Source: Pedobacter sp. PLR (lineage in GTDB: Bacteria > Bacteroidota > Bacteroidia > Sphingobacteriales > Sphingobacteriaceae). From it: a stretch of DNA of 64,000 nucleotides. Under the pieces are notes generated by a model, which worked only from the letters and a program-made list of their open reading frames with translations, was not told where the DNA came from and searched no databases. A program made the translations under genes and the position numbers. This document shows, one piece after another, positions 27,101 through 35,497 of this stretch. The DNA lies in NCBI RefSeq assembly GCF_026239675.1, contig NZ_JAPIVQ010000004.1:186001-250000 (forward strand). Direction: 5' to 3'. The first letter of the stretch is position 1. Each line of letters opens with the position of its first letter.

Positions 27101-27819
27101 ATAGTTATGTGGATAAGGTAAATAACAGGGTAGGTAAGCCAATGAACTCGCTGTACAGCATCCGTTACAAAGGATTAGATGCTTTAGGCAGACCAATTGG
27201 GCTGACTAAAGATGGTAGAGAAGTGAAAAACACTTCTGAATTAACGGTTGATGATCTGGTTTATGAAGGAACTATCACGCCACCATTTTCGGCCTCTTTA
27301 ATGAATACTTTAAGCTATAAGAATTTTGATTTATTCTTCATGTTCATTTACTATGGTGGCAATAAAATGCGCGACGTGATTAGTCCATACCTGACGAAAT
27401 TACCGGAGTTGAATTATACCAATAACATGGATAGAACAGCTTTAAATTACTGGGAAAAACCTGGTGATGAGCTGATTCCCGGAATGGCGCCTGGTTTTTA
27501 CAATGTTGCTGCGGCCGGGATTACACAATTATGGTCGGCAGGAGATCATGGTGTTCAAAGAGGTGATTATATCAAGTTAAGAGATGTGACGCTGAGCTAT
27601 TCTCTGGCCAATGAGTTTTTGAAAAAGAACCATGTACAGAAATTACGCCTGAGCTTCCAGGTACAAAATGCCTGGAGATGGTCCGTAAATAAACAAAATC
27701 TGGATCCTGAAGCCTGGTTTACCACAATGCCGACCGACGCAAATGCGAACAGCAGAGTCACAACAAGAGGGAATTTTATTCCGGCAAGCTACACATTCGG
27801 CCTGGCTGTTAATTTTTAA
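24169..27819 (+). CDS. SusC/RagA-family TonB-linked outer-membrane receptor with STN domain
   Basis: 1216 residues from ATG at 24169; Met10 and the MM pair at residues 41-42 are possible later starts, and the signal peptide proper begins at the latter (RIKLITILITISLVQAAAST). Domains in order: STN (about 66-138, SLQQVLLSIKKQTNYTFLYN), carboxypeptidase-like regulatory domain (about 155-232), TonB plug with the SusC hallmarks QIRGVSSLN, PLIVVDGAPFEG and ATAASIYGARSANGVIVI (about 236-365), then the barrel. The STN domain identifies it as a transducing receptor that signals through FecR to the ECF factor. It would import an oligomeric nutrient with SusD; the ligand cannot be deduced. Confidence 0.95.
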   Translation: MYLFNTSKGMDRARLVPYFKPFQAVYARVSSINTLTRRQIMMRIKLITILITISLVQAAASTFGQRVTLREKNASLQQVLLSIKKQTNYTFLYNSDLVRSAKRVSLNLENVQLEQALDACFQGQDLSFKIIENTVVIKKKDFTVLDQLKSTFKFVKVTGKVLDEKGLPLPGATVQVKDTKKTVITNGNGEFDFAAVDEKATLIVSFIGYKAKEVPVSQGSPFNITLEVNPGQLSEISIVSTGYQNIPKERAAGSITSINADKDLKGKMQTNILDRIEGMSAGLTSYSLEGKTQYQIRGVSSLNAEVKPLIVVDGAPFEGDIQSINPSDVESVNVLKDATAASIYGARSANGVIVINLRKGIKGPVRINYNGTAKLTPLPDRDYANKMSSAELVDFQREMFNLKSLSYGGIDPRKSMNDVFRLLYEAKNKADVSKEWNAADEAQLQTALDFYRNNDRYDQVLDEFIRKTAIVQQHNLSMSGGSDFYTYNLSGNYMNNNPYEREQSNTRVGFNLNNSFNFTKWLKVNVGILSSSFKEDYDNGVSGINMLNTGKSSYFMLRDKNGNPVNWPNSKSPLEIDRLNALGLQNEYYAPVNEMGTKHYNNNSDYLNLNFNANIKLAEGLSLNLLYQKERTENYTKQYLSKNAYEVKTLINDATRIKPDGSKEFLIPNGGQVDETRADINSHTLRAQLNYNKLFGDKHRIDIIAGSEQRRIIATDTRLYRYGYNDNSLSFGSIDEVSLFKQQTGMESVGGSFFYKKKDEYFTNTEDRYVSFYGNGSYTFDRKLTATASIRMDQSNLFGSDPKYQYKPLWSTGLLYVVSEKDNDWLDRLAIRATYGINGNISKKGGPYLIMTDYASANPINNQAQARIKTPPNSGLRWEKTKVTNFGLDYSLLKAKFSGSIDFYNKNTTDLLGPMNTDPTLGWSSVNMNFASMRNRGVDVSFTSNNMATADFKWSTTMNFNYNQNVITRVENTDNTIYSYVDKVNNRVGKPMNSLYSIRYKGLDALGRPIGLTKDGREVKNTSELTVDDLVYEGTITPPFSASLMNTLSYKNFDLFFMFIYYGGNKMRDVISPYLTKLPELNYTNNMDRTALNYWEKPGDELIPGMAPGFYNVAAAGITQLWSAGDHGVQRGDYIKLRDVTLSYSLANEFLKKNHVQKLRLSFQVQNAWRWSVNKQNLDPEAWFTTMPTDANANSRVTTRGNFIPASYTFGLAVNF

Positions 27820-27837
27820 TCCATTAAACAGATACAA

Positions 27838-29286
27838 ATGAAAAAGATATTTTTTGCTTTATTGCTTACTACAGGAGTCTTTACCGGATGTAAAGACTAT
27901 CTGGATATTAAGCCTAAGGGATACACCATTCCTGCGCTTTTTGAAGATTATCAAAAACTGTTAAATGACAATGCTTTAAACAACTCTTCTTCGGCTTACC
28001 CGAATTACCTGACGGATGATGTACAAGCCGGAATTGAAAAGGATGAAAGCAGCAGTACGGATTATACCTTGTTTTCAATATTAAAACGTAACCTGTATGG
28101 TTTTGCACATGGGGCGACCTTAGAGAGTGGCAATGTTGACACATTTTATGAATCGGCTTATTCGCGGATTTTCACCTACAATACCGTCATTAATAACGTT
28201 GAAAATGTTCCGGATGGCGTAACGGACCTGAAAAAACAGTTGAAAGCAGAGGCCATGGTAGGCAGAGCATTTGAGTACCTTAATCTGGTAAATGGATATG
28301 CAGTTCATTATGACGCAGCAACGGCAGCTACAGATTTAGGTGTTCCGCTGGTTCTGGTAGAAGACATCAATAAAAAATACATCAGAAATACGGTTGCAGA
28401 AGTATATGCCTTTATTTTAAAAGATTTGACGGAAGCACAGCCGAATCTGGCAACAAAGGGTGGAGATCGGTTTCGCCCTACAAAAGCTGCGGTTGATGCT
28501 TTGCTAAGTAAGGTTTACCTGTATATGGGTAACTATCCGGAGGCCTTGCAAAATGCTAATGAAGCATTAATTGTAAATAAGGCATTGATGAATTACGGGG
28601 ATTATACGAGCAAGCTGGGCGTTACTTACGGTAGGGTAATTCTGGAAAGCAATAAAGCGCTTGTGTTTCCTACGCTGGATAAGAATATAGAAACGATCTG
28701 GGGCCGTCAAACCGCCACAAGTAATGGTCATGTATTTGCAGAAGTATATGCCAGTCCGGATCTGTTAAATACTTATGCCAAAGATCTTCCTGCCGGGGCT
28801 GTAGATAAGCGTTTAAAACTTTTCTTTTGCCAGGATTTCGCTCAATTTGGTGGAAACGTGGCTAAATTTCCGGGAAGAACCCTCTGGGGGCCTTATGTTG
28901 AATTTAACATGGCGATTAGTACCGGTGAACTGATGTTGATCGCTGCGGAAGCCGAAGCCAGAGTTGGTGATGCAGCTATTGCTTTAAAACAACTGGATGT
29001 ACTGAGGAAATCACGTATTGTAGGAGCCACTCCATTGGTCGCTGCAACGAAAGATGAAGCATTAAAAATGGTACTGGATGAAAGAAGAAGAGAAATGCCT
29101 TTTCAGGGAATTACCCGTCTGGTAGACTTGAAACGCCTGAATAAGGACCTGCGTTTTGCGAAAACGGTGACTCATACTTTCGGAACACAAACAGTTACGT
29201 TAGCGGCAAATGACCTGCGCTATGTATTGCCGATTCCTCCAAAAGTACTGGCCATAAATCCTTCGCTTCCAGTATTGGACCGTTAA
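27838..29286 (+). CDS. SusD/RagB-family surface lipoprotein
   Basis: 482 residues starting with a lipoprotein signal (MKKIFFALLLTTGVFTGC, lipidated Cys18). The mature start KDYLDIKPKGYTIPALFEDY and the helical motifs AEAMVGRAFEYLNLVNGYAV, TKAAVDALLSKVYLYMGNYP and LDERRREMPFQGITRLVDLK are diagnostic of SusD (SusD-like_3 / RagB type, TPR scaffold). It sits 18 bp after susC and should form the lid of the receptor, capturing ligand at the surface. The ligand-binding residues vary too much to predict a substrate. Confidence 0.94.
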   Translation: MKKIFFALLLTTGVFTGCKDYLDIKPKGYTIPALFEDYQKLLNDNALNNSSSAYPNYLTDDVQAGIEKDESSSTDYTLFSILKRNLYGFAHGATLESGNVDTFYESAYSRIFTYNTVINNVENVPDGVTDLKKQLKAEAMVGRAFEYLNLVNGYAVHYDAATAATDLGVPLVLVEDINKKYIRNTVAEVYAFILKDLTEAQPNLATKGGDRFRPTKAAVDALLSKVYLYMGNYPEALQNANEALIVNKALMNYGDYTSKLGVTYGRVILESNKALVFPTLDKNIETIWGRQTATSNGHVFAEVYASPDLLNTYAKDLPAGAVDKRLKLFFCQDFAQFGGNVAKFPGRTLWGPYVEFNMAISTGELMLIAAEAEARVGDAAIALKQLDVLRKSRIVGATPLVAATKDEALKMVLDERRREMPFQGITRLVDLKRLNKDLRFAKTVTHTFGTQTVTLAANDLRYVLPIPPKVLAINPSLPVLDR

Positions 29287-29366
29287 AATAATCATTACGC
29301 TGCTCTCTGCGGTTTTAATCTGCGGGGAGCGCATATATATATTGAATCACTCTAATTACACACCAT

Positions 29367-30587
29367 ATGAAATACCTTAACCTGTTCCTGTTGTTGCTGA
29401 TCGCCACTGGCCTGAAAGCACAGGAAGGAATTAAATTTAACCAGACGACTACCTGGGCGGCAACGAGCGCTAAATCTGCAGAAGAAGGCAAATTGATTTT
29501 TATCGACTGCTATACTTCCTGGTGTGCGCCCTGCAAATGGATGGATAAAAACGTGTTTGTTGATCCTACAGTAGCTGATTTTTTCAATAGCCACTTTATC
29601 AATGCTAAAATTGATATGGAAAAAGGAGAAGGAATTGAGCTCCGTAAAAAATATAATGTGCAGTCGTTCCCGACTTTTCTTTTTGTAAATGACAAAGGAG
29701 AAGTGATCCACAGAACGGCTTCAAGAATGGCTGTGGCTGAATTTCTGGAAGAAGGAAAGATTGCTGGAGATCCGAAAAGAAACCTTTCTTTCCTGACCAG
29801 TAAGTATGAATCCGGACAAAGGGACATTCCTTTTGTACTGGATTACTTCCTGGTATTGCAGAAAACAAACCGTACCATTGGAGATCCTATCGGAAAAGAT
29901 ATTTCGGAGAGAATCAGTCTGGCGGAATTGAATTCTGCGTTAGGATGGAAAGCAATTAAAGCTTTAGCGAGAACAGAAAGCGATCGTTTAGGTGCGCATT
30001 TTATGGCAAACCAGGCTGCTTATGCTGGCTATGCAACGGAAGTGGAAAGAGAGCAACTGAAAGACCGTTTGATCACGAATACGATGTATGGTTACCTGTA
30101 TTCTAAAAATGAAAAGGCTTTCATGGATCGTCTTTCTTATTTCAAAACCCCGGATAACTTAGCCCGTAGAAAGCAAGGTATCATGCTGGAAGCAGATTTC
30201 TACCTGTACAACAACAAGAATGCAGAATATATTAAAATCACCAATGCAGCTTTAAAGGGCGACTTGAAAGATGATGCAGAAAAACTTAGCTTTTTAGCCA
30301 GAAGAGCAGATAGTAAAAGCTCAGCAAATGCTAAAGATGCGGCAAATGCTAAAGCGGTTGCAAATCCTAAAATTCTGAAACAGGCTTACAAAATGGCAAA
30401 ACAGTCAACCCTGCTGGAGCCGGAAGAATATTCTATCCAAAGCACTTTTGCTAAAGTATGCCTAAGCCTTAAAAAGAAGGACGAAGCACTGGTTGCTGCT
30501 AAAAAATCCAGAGCGCTTGCCGATGCAGAAACCTCTAAGATTCAAAAGCTGGCGCAGGACCTGCTTGATAAAATCGAGTTGTTGTAA
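29367..30587 (+). CDS. Exported thioredoxin-fold protein with long helical C-terminus
   Basis: 406 residues with a signal peptide (MKYLNLFLLLLIATGLKAQ). The N-terminal thioredoxin domain (about 20-140) has the active-site motif SWCAPCKWMD with Cys53 and Cys56, followed by KYNVQSFPTFLFVNDKGE with the cis-proline. The remaining 260 residues are mostly helical, with an alanine/lysine-rich stretch SANAKDAANAKAVANPK near residue 320. It lies 80 bp after susD and before a second thioredoxin-fold gene. It probably reduces or transfers thiols in the periplasm; its direct partner is unknown. Confidence 0.87.
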   Translation: MKYLNLFLLLLIATGLKAQEGIKFNQTTTWAATSAKSAEEGKLIFIDCYTSWCAPCKWMDKNVFVDPTVADFFNSHFINAKIDMEKGEGIELRKKYNVQSFPTFLFVNDKGEVIHRTASRMAVAEFLEEGKIAGDPKRNLSFLTSKYESGQRDIPFVLDYFLVLQKTNRTIGDPIGKDISERISLAELNSALGWKAIKALARTESDRLGAHFMANQAAYAGYATEVEREQLKDRLITNTMYGYLYSKNEKAFMDRLSYFKTPDNLARRKQGIMLEADFYLYNNKNAEYIKITNAALKGDLKDDAEKLSFLARRADSKSSANAKDAANAKAVANPKILKQAYKMAKQSTLLEPEEYSIQSTFAKVCLSLKKKDEALVAAKKSRALADAETSKIQKLAQDLLDKIELL

Positions 30588-30657
30588 ATAAGTCATAACA
30601 GGGAATCAACACCATGGAATCACAAGTAACAAATTAAATAATAGGTAAACACACAAA

Positions 30658-31785
30658 ATGAACCATATATTAAAGATTTCAACTTTGTCACTAGGCTTAG
30701 TGACCTTGTTGAACATAGCAGGAGTAAATGCACAACAAGCCAAAGGTTTTACCGTAAAAGGTGAACTAACCGGCGTAAAAGACGGAGATAAAATATTGTT
30801 TATCCGCAGTACAGCTCAGAATACTGCAGATACGCTTTCACAAACTATAAAAGGAGGGAAATTTGTATTGACGGGGGTTATTAAAAATGGTGCTGAGTTT
30901 TTTAGCATCAGGATGGAAGACAAGCGCTTGAGGTACAATGCGTTTTTAGACAATTCCAATATGACCATAAAAGCGAATGCAAATGATTTCACGGAGTCGG
31001 TAATTACGGGATCAGTTGCACATGAAGATCACTTGAAATATTCTTCTGCAATGGCTCCATTGATGAGTACCATGAGGGCTTTGAACAAGGAATATAGCGA
31101 AGCTAAAAAGGATGGTCAAACTGAGAAAATGGTTACGATCAGTAAGCAGTTTGATGAGCTGGAAGGCGAACAGGAAAAGCTGACCGCAACCTTTATCAAA
31201 AACAATCCACAATCTTATTATACCCCATACCTGATCTTTAAAGGTGATGTAGAACCAACCACAACTTTACCACTTTACAATGCCTTATCAGCATCTGTAA
31301 AAAAGAGTACTTATGGGTTACAGTTGAAAGACCGTTTAGATGCCTTAGCGAAAGTTGCTATAGGTGTTAAAGCTCCGGATTTCAGCGCACAGACACCAGA
31401 AGGAACTACACTTTCTTTAAATGAAGTGGTGGCCAAAGGTAAATATACACTGATTGATTTCTGGGCTTCCTGGTGTGGTCCATGCAGACAGGAGAATCCT
31501 AATCTTGTGGCTGCTTATGAAAAGTTCCATGATAAAGGTTTGAATGTATTGGGCGTATCTCTGGATAAGCCAACTGCTGCTGCAGCCTGGAAGAAAGCGA
31601 TTGCCGATGATAAATTAACCTGGTACCAGATTTCTGATCTTCAGTACTGGCAAAGTCCGATGGTGAAACTATATGCAGTAAGAGGTATCCCTCATTCTGT
31701 TTTAGTAGATGCTAATGGGGTTATCGTAGCAAAAGACCTTAGAGGTAAAGCGCTTCATGATAAGCTTGCAGAGCTGATGAAATAA
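30658..31785 (+). CDS. TlpA-family thiol:disulfide oxidoreductase with N-terminal DUF4369-like domain
   Basis: 375 residues with a signal peptide (ISTLSLGLVTLLNIAGVNAQ). Residues about 27-130 form a DUF4369-like beta domain (FTVKGELTGVKDGDKILFIR), a helical linker follows, and residues about 235-375 are a TlpA/ResA-type thioredoxin domain with FWASWCGPCRQENP (Cys273, Cys276) and RGIPHSVLVDANG. This architecture is a regular companion of FecI/FecR/SusCD loci in Sphingobacteriaceae. Role: reduction of disulfides in exported proteins or ligands. A terminator closes the unit 15 bp later. Confidence 0.93.
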   Translation: MNHILKISTLSLGLVTLLNIAGVNAQQAKGFTVKGELTGVKDGDKILFIRSTAQNTADTLSQTIKGGKFVLTGVIKNGAEFFSIRMEDKRLRYNAFLDNSNMTIKANANDFTESVITGSVAHEDHLKYSSAMAPLMSTMRALNKEYSEAKKDGQTEKMVTISKQFDELEGEQEKLTATFIKNNPQSYYTPYLIFKGDVEPTTTLPLYNALSASVKKSTYGLQLKDRLDALAKVAIGVKAPDFSAQTPEGTTLSLNEVVAKGKYTLIDFWASWCGPCRQENPNLVAAYEKFHDKGLNVLGVSLDKPTAAAAWKKAIADDKLTWYQISDLQYWQSPMVKLYAVRGIPHSVLVDANGVIVAKDLRGKALHDKLAELMK

Positions 31786-31800
31786 GCTTCTATTGATAAG

Positions 31801-31846
31801 AAGGCTTGTTGTACTGTTTCGTTTCAGTTCAACAGGCCTTTTTTTT
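31801..31846 (+). terminator. Rho-independent terminator after the TlpA gene
   Basis: AAGGCTTGTTG (31801-31811) pairs with CAACAGGCCTT (31830-31840) with one G-T pair; an inner ACTG/CAGT adds to the stem, and a run of eight T follows. Confidence 0.88.
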
Positions 31847-31934
31847 ATTCAGCTCAATGTTGCCCTGATGCCCGGGAGAATTCCCATTTGAATTTTGGAA
31901 AGTATTTAAAGCTAAAGCGCTAAAATCAGCGCAT

Positions 31935-31966
31935 AAAAAAAAGCCCCTGGTTGATTAGGGACTTTT
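31935..31966 (-). terminator. Terminator for the DUF3276 gene
   Basis: Read on the minus strand, AAAAGTCCCT pairs with AGGGGCTTTT across a short loop and is followed by more T. It lies 20 bp past the DUF3276 stop codon. Confidence 0.75.
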
Positions 31967-31985
31967 AATTTTTTTCTGTATGATA

Positions 31986-32312
31986 TTAGTAAGGAAATTC
32001 GTCGTTACTTTTAGTGGTTACGCCTTCGTGGTTCTCGGAGTATTCGTAACGTTTCTCAACCACATCCTGGTGGTTCTTAATGTAATCAACAGTCTCATTT
32101 AATCCTTCTGCAAACTTCTCAAAATCTTCTTTATACAGGAAGATCTTATGCTTTACAAACACACCGTCTTCTAGTCTTTTCTTGCTTTCAGTTAAAGTTA
32201 GGTAATAGTCCCCTGATCTTGTCGCTTTTACGTCGAAAAAGTACGTTCTTTTACCGGCCCTTACTTTCTTCGAAAAAACCTCTTCTCTCTCTTTGTTGTC
32301 AAATTCTCCCAT
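31986..32312 (-). CDS. DUF3276 family PUR-domain-like protein
   Basis: 108 residues, soluble. The core EVFSKKVRAGKRTYFFDVKA, SGDYYLTLTESKKR and KHKIFLYKEDFEKFAEGLNE is the DUF3276 signature, a PUR-alpha-like fold found across Bacteroidota and spirochaetes. PUR domains bind single-stranded nucleic acids; structural work on a Borrelia homologue showed a dimer, and DNA or RNA binding by this one is inference from the family. The gene is monocistronic between convergent terminators and the ABC exporter gene. Confidence 0.92.
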   Translation of the reverse strand: MGEFDNKEREEVFSKKVRAGKRTYFFDVKATRSGDYYLTLTESKKRLEDGVFVKHKIFLYKEDFEKFAEGLNETVDYIKNHQDVVEKRYEYSENHEGVTTKSNDEFPY

Positions 32313-32440
32313 GTTGGTATTAATCTTGGTTTTTGGTTCGGGTAAATATAAAGCAATAATTATTAAACTTCAAAATAGAAAATTGCACAAAAGAACTTTC
32401 ATTTATCTAAATCGGATGAAAAAACAACGATTAGCAATTG

Positions 32441-34240
32441 TTATACTTCAGAACTGCTGTTGGTTTCCTCTTCCAACAATTGATTTTGATACATTTCGGC
32501 ATAAGTACCATTTAATTGAAGTAATTCGGCATGTGTACCTTGTTCAATAATATTTCCACCATCTAAGACGAGGATCTTACCTGCATTTTTTATCGTGGAA
32601 ATCCGGTGAGCAATCAGGATACTGGTTTTCCCCTTCATCACACGACCGAGATTGTTCAGGATCTCTTCTTCTGTACGCGTGTCTACTGCGGAAAGGCAAT
32701 CGTCGAAAATCAGGACTTTAGGCTCCTTAATCAAGGCCCGCGCTATAGATACCCGCTGTTTTTGTCCGCCGGAAAGGGTAATTCCCCGCTCGCCAAGCAT
32801 GGTGTCAAATTTATGCTCGAAATTGATGATGTTCTGATAGACCGCCGCATTTTTAGACGCCTGGATTACTGCATCCTCATTAACTTCATCCAGGCCAAAG
32901 GCGATGTTGTTTTGTATCGTATCGGAGAATAAAAATACTTCCTGTGGTACAAAGCCAAACTGACTTCTGTAATGCTGTAAGTTGAGCGTGTTGATCGGCT
33001 TCCCGTCCATGGTGATTTTCCCCCCATCCACATCATACATGCGCATCATGAGATTGGCGAGTGTGGATTTTCCGGAACCTGTACGGCCAATGATGGCTAC
33101 AAACTGACCTTGTTCAATCTCAAAACTGATGTTTTTTAAGGCCTGAATTCCAGTATCCGGATAAGTGAAACTTACGTTTTCAAACCTGATATTTCCGTTA
33201 ACCGGTAAGATCTCTGTGGATCCGGAAACAATCTCCGGCTTCAAATGAAGAAACTCATTGATCCTTTTTTGAGAAGCAGAAGCACGTTGAATCAGGGTCG
33301 TTACCCAACCCAACATGGAGACCGGGAAAGTCAGCTGGTTGACATAGACTATAAACTCTGCTATATTCCCTGGCGTGATGGCCCCTTCAATCACTTGTTT
33401 CCCTCCGATATAAATGGTTAGAATCGTGCTTAGGCCAACAAGCAACAACATGGTGGGGTAAAATAAAGCCTGAACCTTTACCAGACCCATTGCATTATTT
33501 TTATAGCCCTGACTTTCTGCGGCAAAAACTTCTTTTGTATGGTCTTCACGCACATAAGACTTGATCACGCGGATGCCGGAAAACCTTTCCTGCACAAAAC
33601 TACTTAAACGGGAAAGTTGCTCCTGAATCTGCTCGCTTCTTTTATTAATAATGGTATTGACAAAATAAATGATCACCACCAGTACCGGAAGGGGCAGTAA
33701 AGAGAAAATGGCAAGCGTACTATTCACCTGGAACATTGCATAAATGATCAGTATAAATAATACAGCGGTATTGATGGTGTACATAATTGCAGGACCAACA
33801 TACATACGCACACGGTTTACGTCTTCGGTAGCGCGGTTCATTAAATCACCGGTATTGTTCCTGCGGTAAAAACCAAGGCTTAGCTCCTGGTAATGCGCGT
33901 AAATTTCATTCTTCATGTCGTACTCAATATGTCTGGACATCAGAATAATCGTTTGACGCATAAAAAAGAGAAATATCCCCCTCAACAGATAAAGTACGAG
34001 CACCAATAGTCCGAAATAGAAAAGACTCTGACTAAAGATATCATAGATGATGCTGCGGCGTTCAAAACCTTCGAATAAGCCGTAAATCTGGATGTTCTCG
34101 GTAATTAAATTAAAGGCATGGCCGATCACCTGAGCAGGTATTACTGCAAAAATATTGGAGATGATCACGAAAAACACTCCCGGAATAATCCACCATTTAT
34201 ATTTATAGAAGTATTTGTTTAAGAATCTGAGGTGCTTCAT
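32441..34240 (-). CDS. ABC exporter, fused membrane and ATPase domains
   Basis: 599 residues. Six membrane helices occupy about residues 1-310 (WWIIPGVFFVIISNIFAVIP first), and the nucleotide-binding domain follows with Walker A GRTGSGKST, Q-loop FVPQEVFLF, signature TLSGGQKQR, Walker B VLIFDDCLSAVD and the H-loop histidine in LIAHRIS. The layout matches MdlB/MsbA-like exporters that move lipids, peptides or drugs as dimers. The D-loop and catalytic position read DDCLS, with Asp in place of the usual Glu after Walker B, which may slow hydrolysis in a homodimer. It is divergent from the leucine-dehydrogenase-like gene. Confidence 0.92.
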   Translation of the reverse strand: MKHLRFLNKYFYKYKWWIIPGVFFVIISNIFAVIPAQVIGHAFNLITENIQIYGLFEGFERRSIIYDIFSQSLFYFGLLVLVLYLLRGIFLFFMRQTIILMSRHIEYDMKNEIYAHYQELSLGFYRRNNTGDLMNRATEDVNRVRMYVGPAIMYTINTAVLFILIIYAMFQVNSTLAIFSLLPLPVLVVIIYFVNTIINKRSEQIQEQLSRLSSFVQERFSGIRVIKSYVREDHTKEVFAAESQGYKNNAMGLVKVQALFYPTMLLLVGLSTILTIYIGGKQVIEGAITPGNIAEFIVYVNQLTFPVSMLGWVTTLIQRASASQKRINEFLHLKPEIVSGSTEILPVNGNIRFENVSFTYPDTGIQALKNISFEIEQGQFVAIIGRTGSGKSTLANLMMRMYDVDGGKITMDGKPINTLNLQHYRSQFGFVPQEVFLFSDTIQNNIAFGLDEVNEDAVIQASKNAAVYQNIINFEHKFDTMLGERGITLSGGQKQRVSIARALIKEPKVLIFDDCLSAVDTRTEEEILNNLGRVMKGKTSILIAHRISTIKNAGKILVLDGGNIIEQGTHAELLQLNGTYAEMYQNQLLEEETNSSSEV

Positions 34241-34247
34241 GAATTGT

Positions 34248-34328
34248 CAAAGTTAGCCAAATGAAGGTAATTTTTTTGAAGACTTTGGTTAAAACTGTGT
34301 AATTAATGTTTTTTTTATGCTAGTTTTG
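34248..34328. promoter_or_regulatory. Divergent promoter boxes between the ABC exporter and dehydrogenase genes
   Basis: On the minus strand TAACTTTG (34255-34248) ends only 7 bp before the exporter ATG, implying a leaderless or nearly leaderless mRNA. On the plus strand TAGTTTTG (34321-34328) lies 25 bp before the dehydrogenase ATG. Both match TAnnTTTG; neither has a clear TTG element at 19-21 bp. Confidence 0.4.
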
Positions 34329-34353
34329 CGACATATCTGATAAACAAAATTAT

Positions 34354-35442
34354 ATGCCTGATAATAGTTCTCTTGTGAATTCAGTTTTAGATCAGTTAAG
34401 CGCCGCAGGGCATAAAAAGGTCGTTTTTTGCAATGATCCGGATACTGGTTTAAAAGCCATTATCGCTGTTCATGATACTACATTAGGTCCTGCTTTAGGC
34501 GGAACAAGGATGTGGAGTTATGTTTCAGAAGCGGAAGCATTGGAAGATGTACTGAGATTATCCAGAGGAATGACCTATAAAGCAGCCATCACCGGCTTGA
34601 ATATTGGCGGTGGTAAAGCAGTGATTATCGGAGATTCCAGAAAAGGAAAATCGGAAGCCATGATGCGCAGCTACGGCAGATTTATCAGAAACATGAATGG
34701 AGAATTCATTACGGCAGAGGATTTGGGTACCACCACTAAAGATATGGAGTATATCCGTATGGAAACCGAGCATGTAACCGGCGTTCCGGAATCTTTAGGA
34801 GGAGCAGGAAACCCGGCACCACATACGGCGAAAGGCGTATTCTTAGGCATAAAAGCCTGCGTAAAAGAGGTGTTTGGAACAGATATGCTGGCAGGGCGTT
34901 CAGTAGTAGTGCAAGGGATTGGTAATGTAGGAGAACACCTGGTAGAGCTGTTAAGAGCAGAAAATGTAGAAGTATACATCAGTGATATCAATGAAGAACG
35001 TTTGCAACATGTTGCACGTACTTATAAAGCCAAGCCTATTGCTGCGGATAAAATATTTGGAATAGACGCCGATATTTATGCGCCATGTGCCTTAGGAGCT
35101 ACGGTAAATGATAGAACCATCCCTAAAATGAAGTTCGCCATTATCGCAGGTTCTGCAAACAATCAGTTGGCAGATGAGCAGGTTCATGGTAAACTATTAT
35201 TGGATAAGGGCATTTTATTTGCACCGGATTACCTGATCAATGCCGGTGGTTTGATCAGTTGTTATTCTGAATTGACTGGTTATGGAAAGAAACGTACCAT
35301 TCAGCTGACAGAGAACATATACAATGCCACGCGTGATGTAATCCGAATGTCTAAGAAAGACAACATCTCAACAATCTGGGCTGCTAACCGCATTGCTGAA
35401 CAAAGAATAATTGATATCAAGAAAATAAAATCATCATTTTAG
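34354..35442 (+). CDS. Glu/Leu/Phe/Val dehydrogenase family, leucine-dehydrogenase-like
   Basis: 362 residues. Motifs of the amino-acid dehydrogenase superfamily are present: DTTLGPALGGTRMW, the substrate-binding lysine region MTYKAAITGLNIGGGKAVII, the catalytic aspartate in ITAEDLGTTTKDM, and the NAD-binding GxGxxG in VVVQGIGNVGEHL. The length and the GGGKAVIIGD motif fit branched-chain amino-acid (leucine/valine) dehydrogenases rather than glutamate dehydrogenase. Role: reversible oxidative deamination in the cytoplasm. It precedes nusB by 55 bp but is not obviously linked functionally. Confidence 0.92.
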   Translation: MPDNSSLVNSVLDQLSAAGHKKVVFCNDPDTGLKAIIAVHDTTLGPALGGTRMWSYVSEAEALEDVLRLSRGMTYKAAITGLNIGGGKAVIIGDSRKGKSEAMMRSYGRFIRNMNGEFITAEDLGTTTKDMEYIRMETEHVTGVPESLGGAGNPAPHTAKGVFLGIKACVKEVFGTDMLAGRSVVVQGIGNVGEHLVELLRAENVEVYISDINEERLQHVARTYKAKPIAADKIFGIDADIYAPCALGATVNDRTIPKMKFAIIAGSANNQLADEQVHGKLLLDKGILFAPDYLINAGGLISCYSELTGYGKKRTIQLTENIYNATRDVIRMSKKDNISTIWAANRIAEQRIIDIKKIKSSF

Positions 35443-35497
35443 TACACAAATCACAAATTAAATAACCCGGTAATTTACCACTCGTTCTTACACATTC

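Noticed and set aside
29352..29868. Several long minus-strand ORFs opposite the thioredoxin-fold gene
   Set aside because: They lie wholly inside a clear coding gene on the other strand and have low-complexity F/S-rich translations typical of antisense frames.
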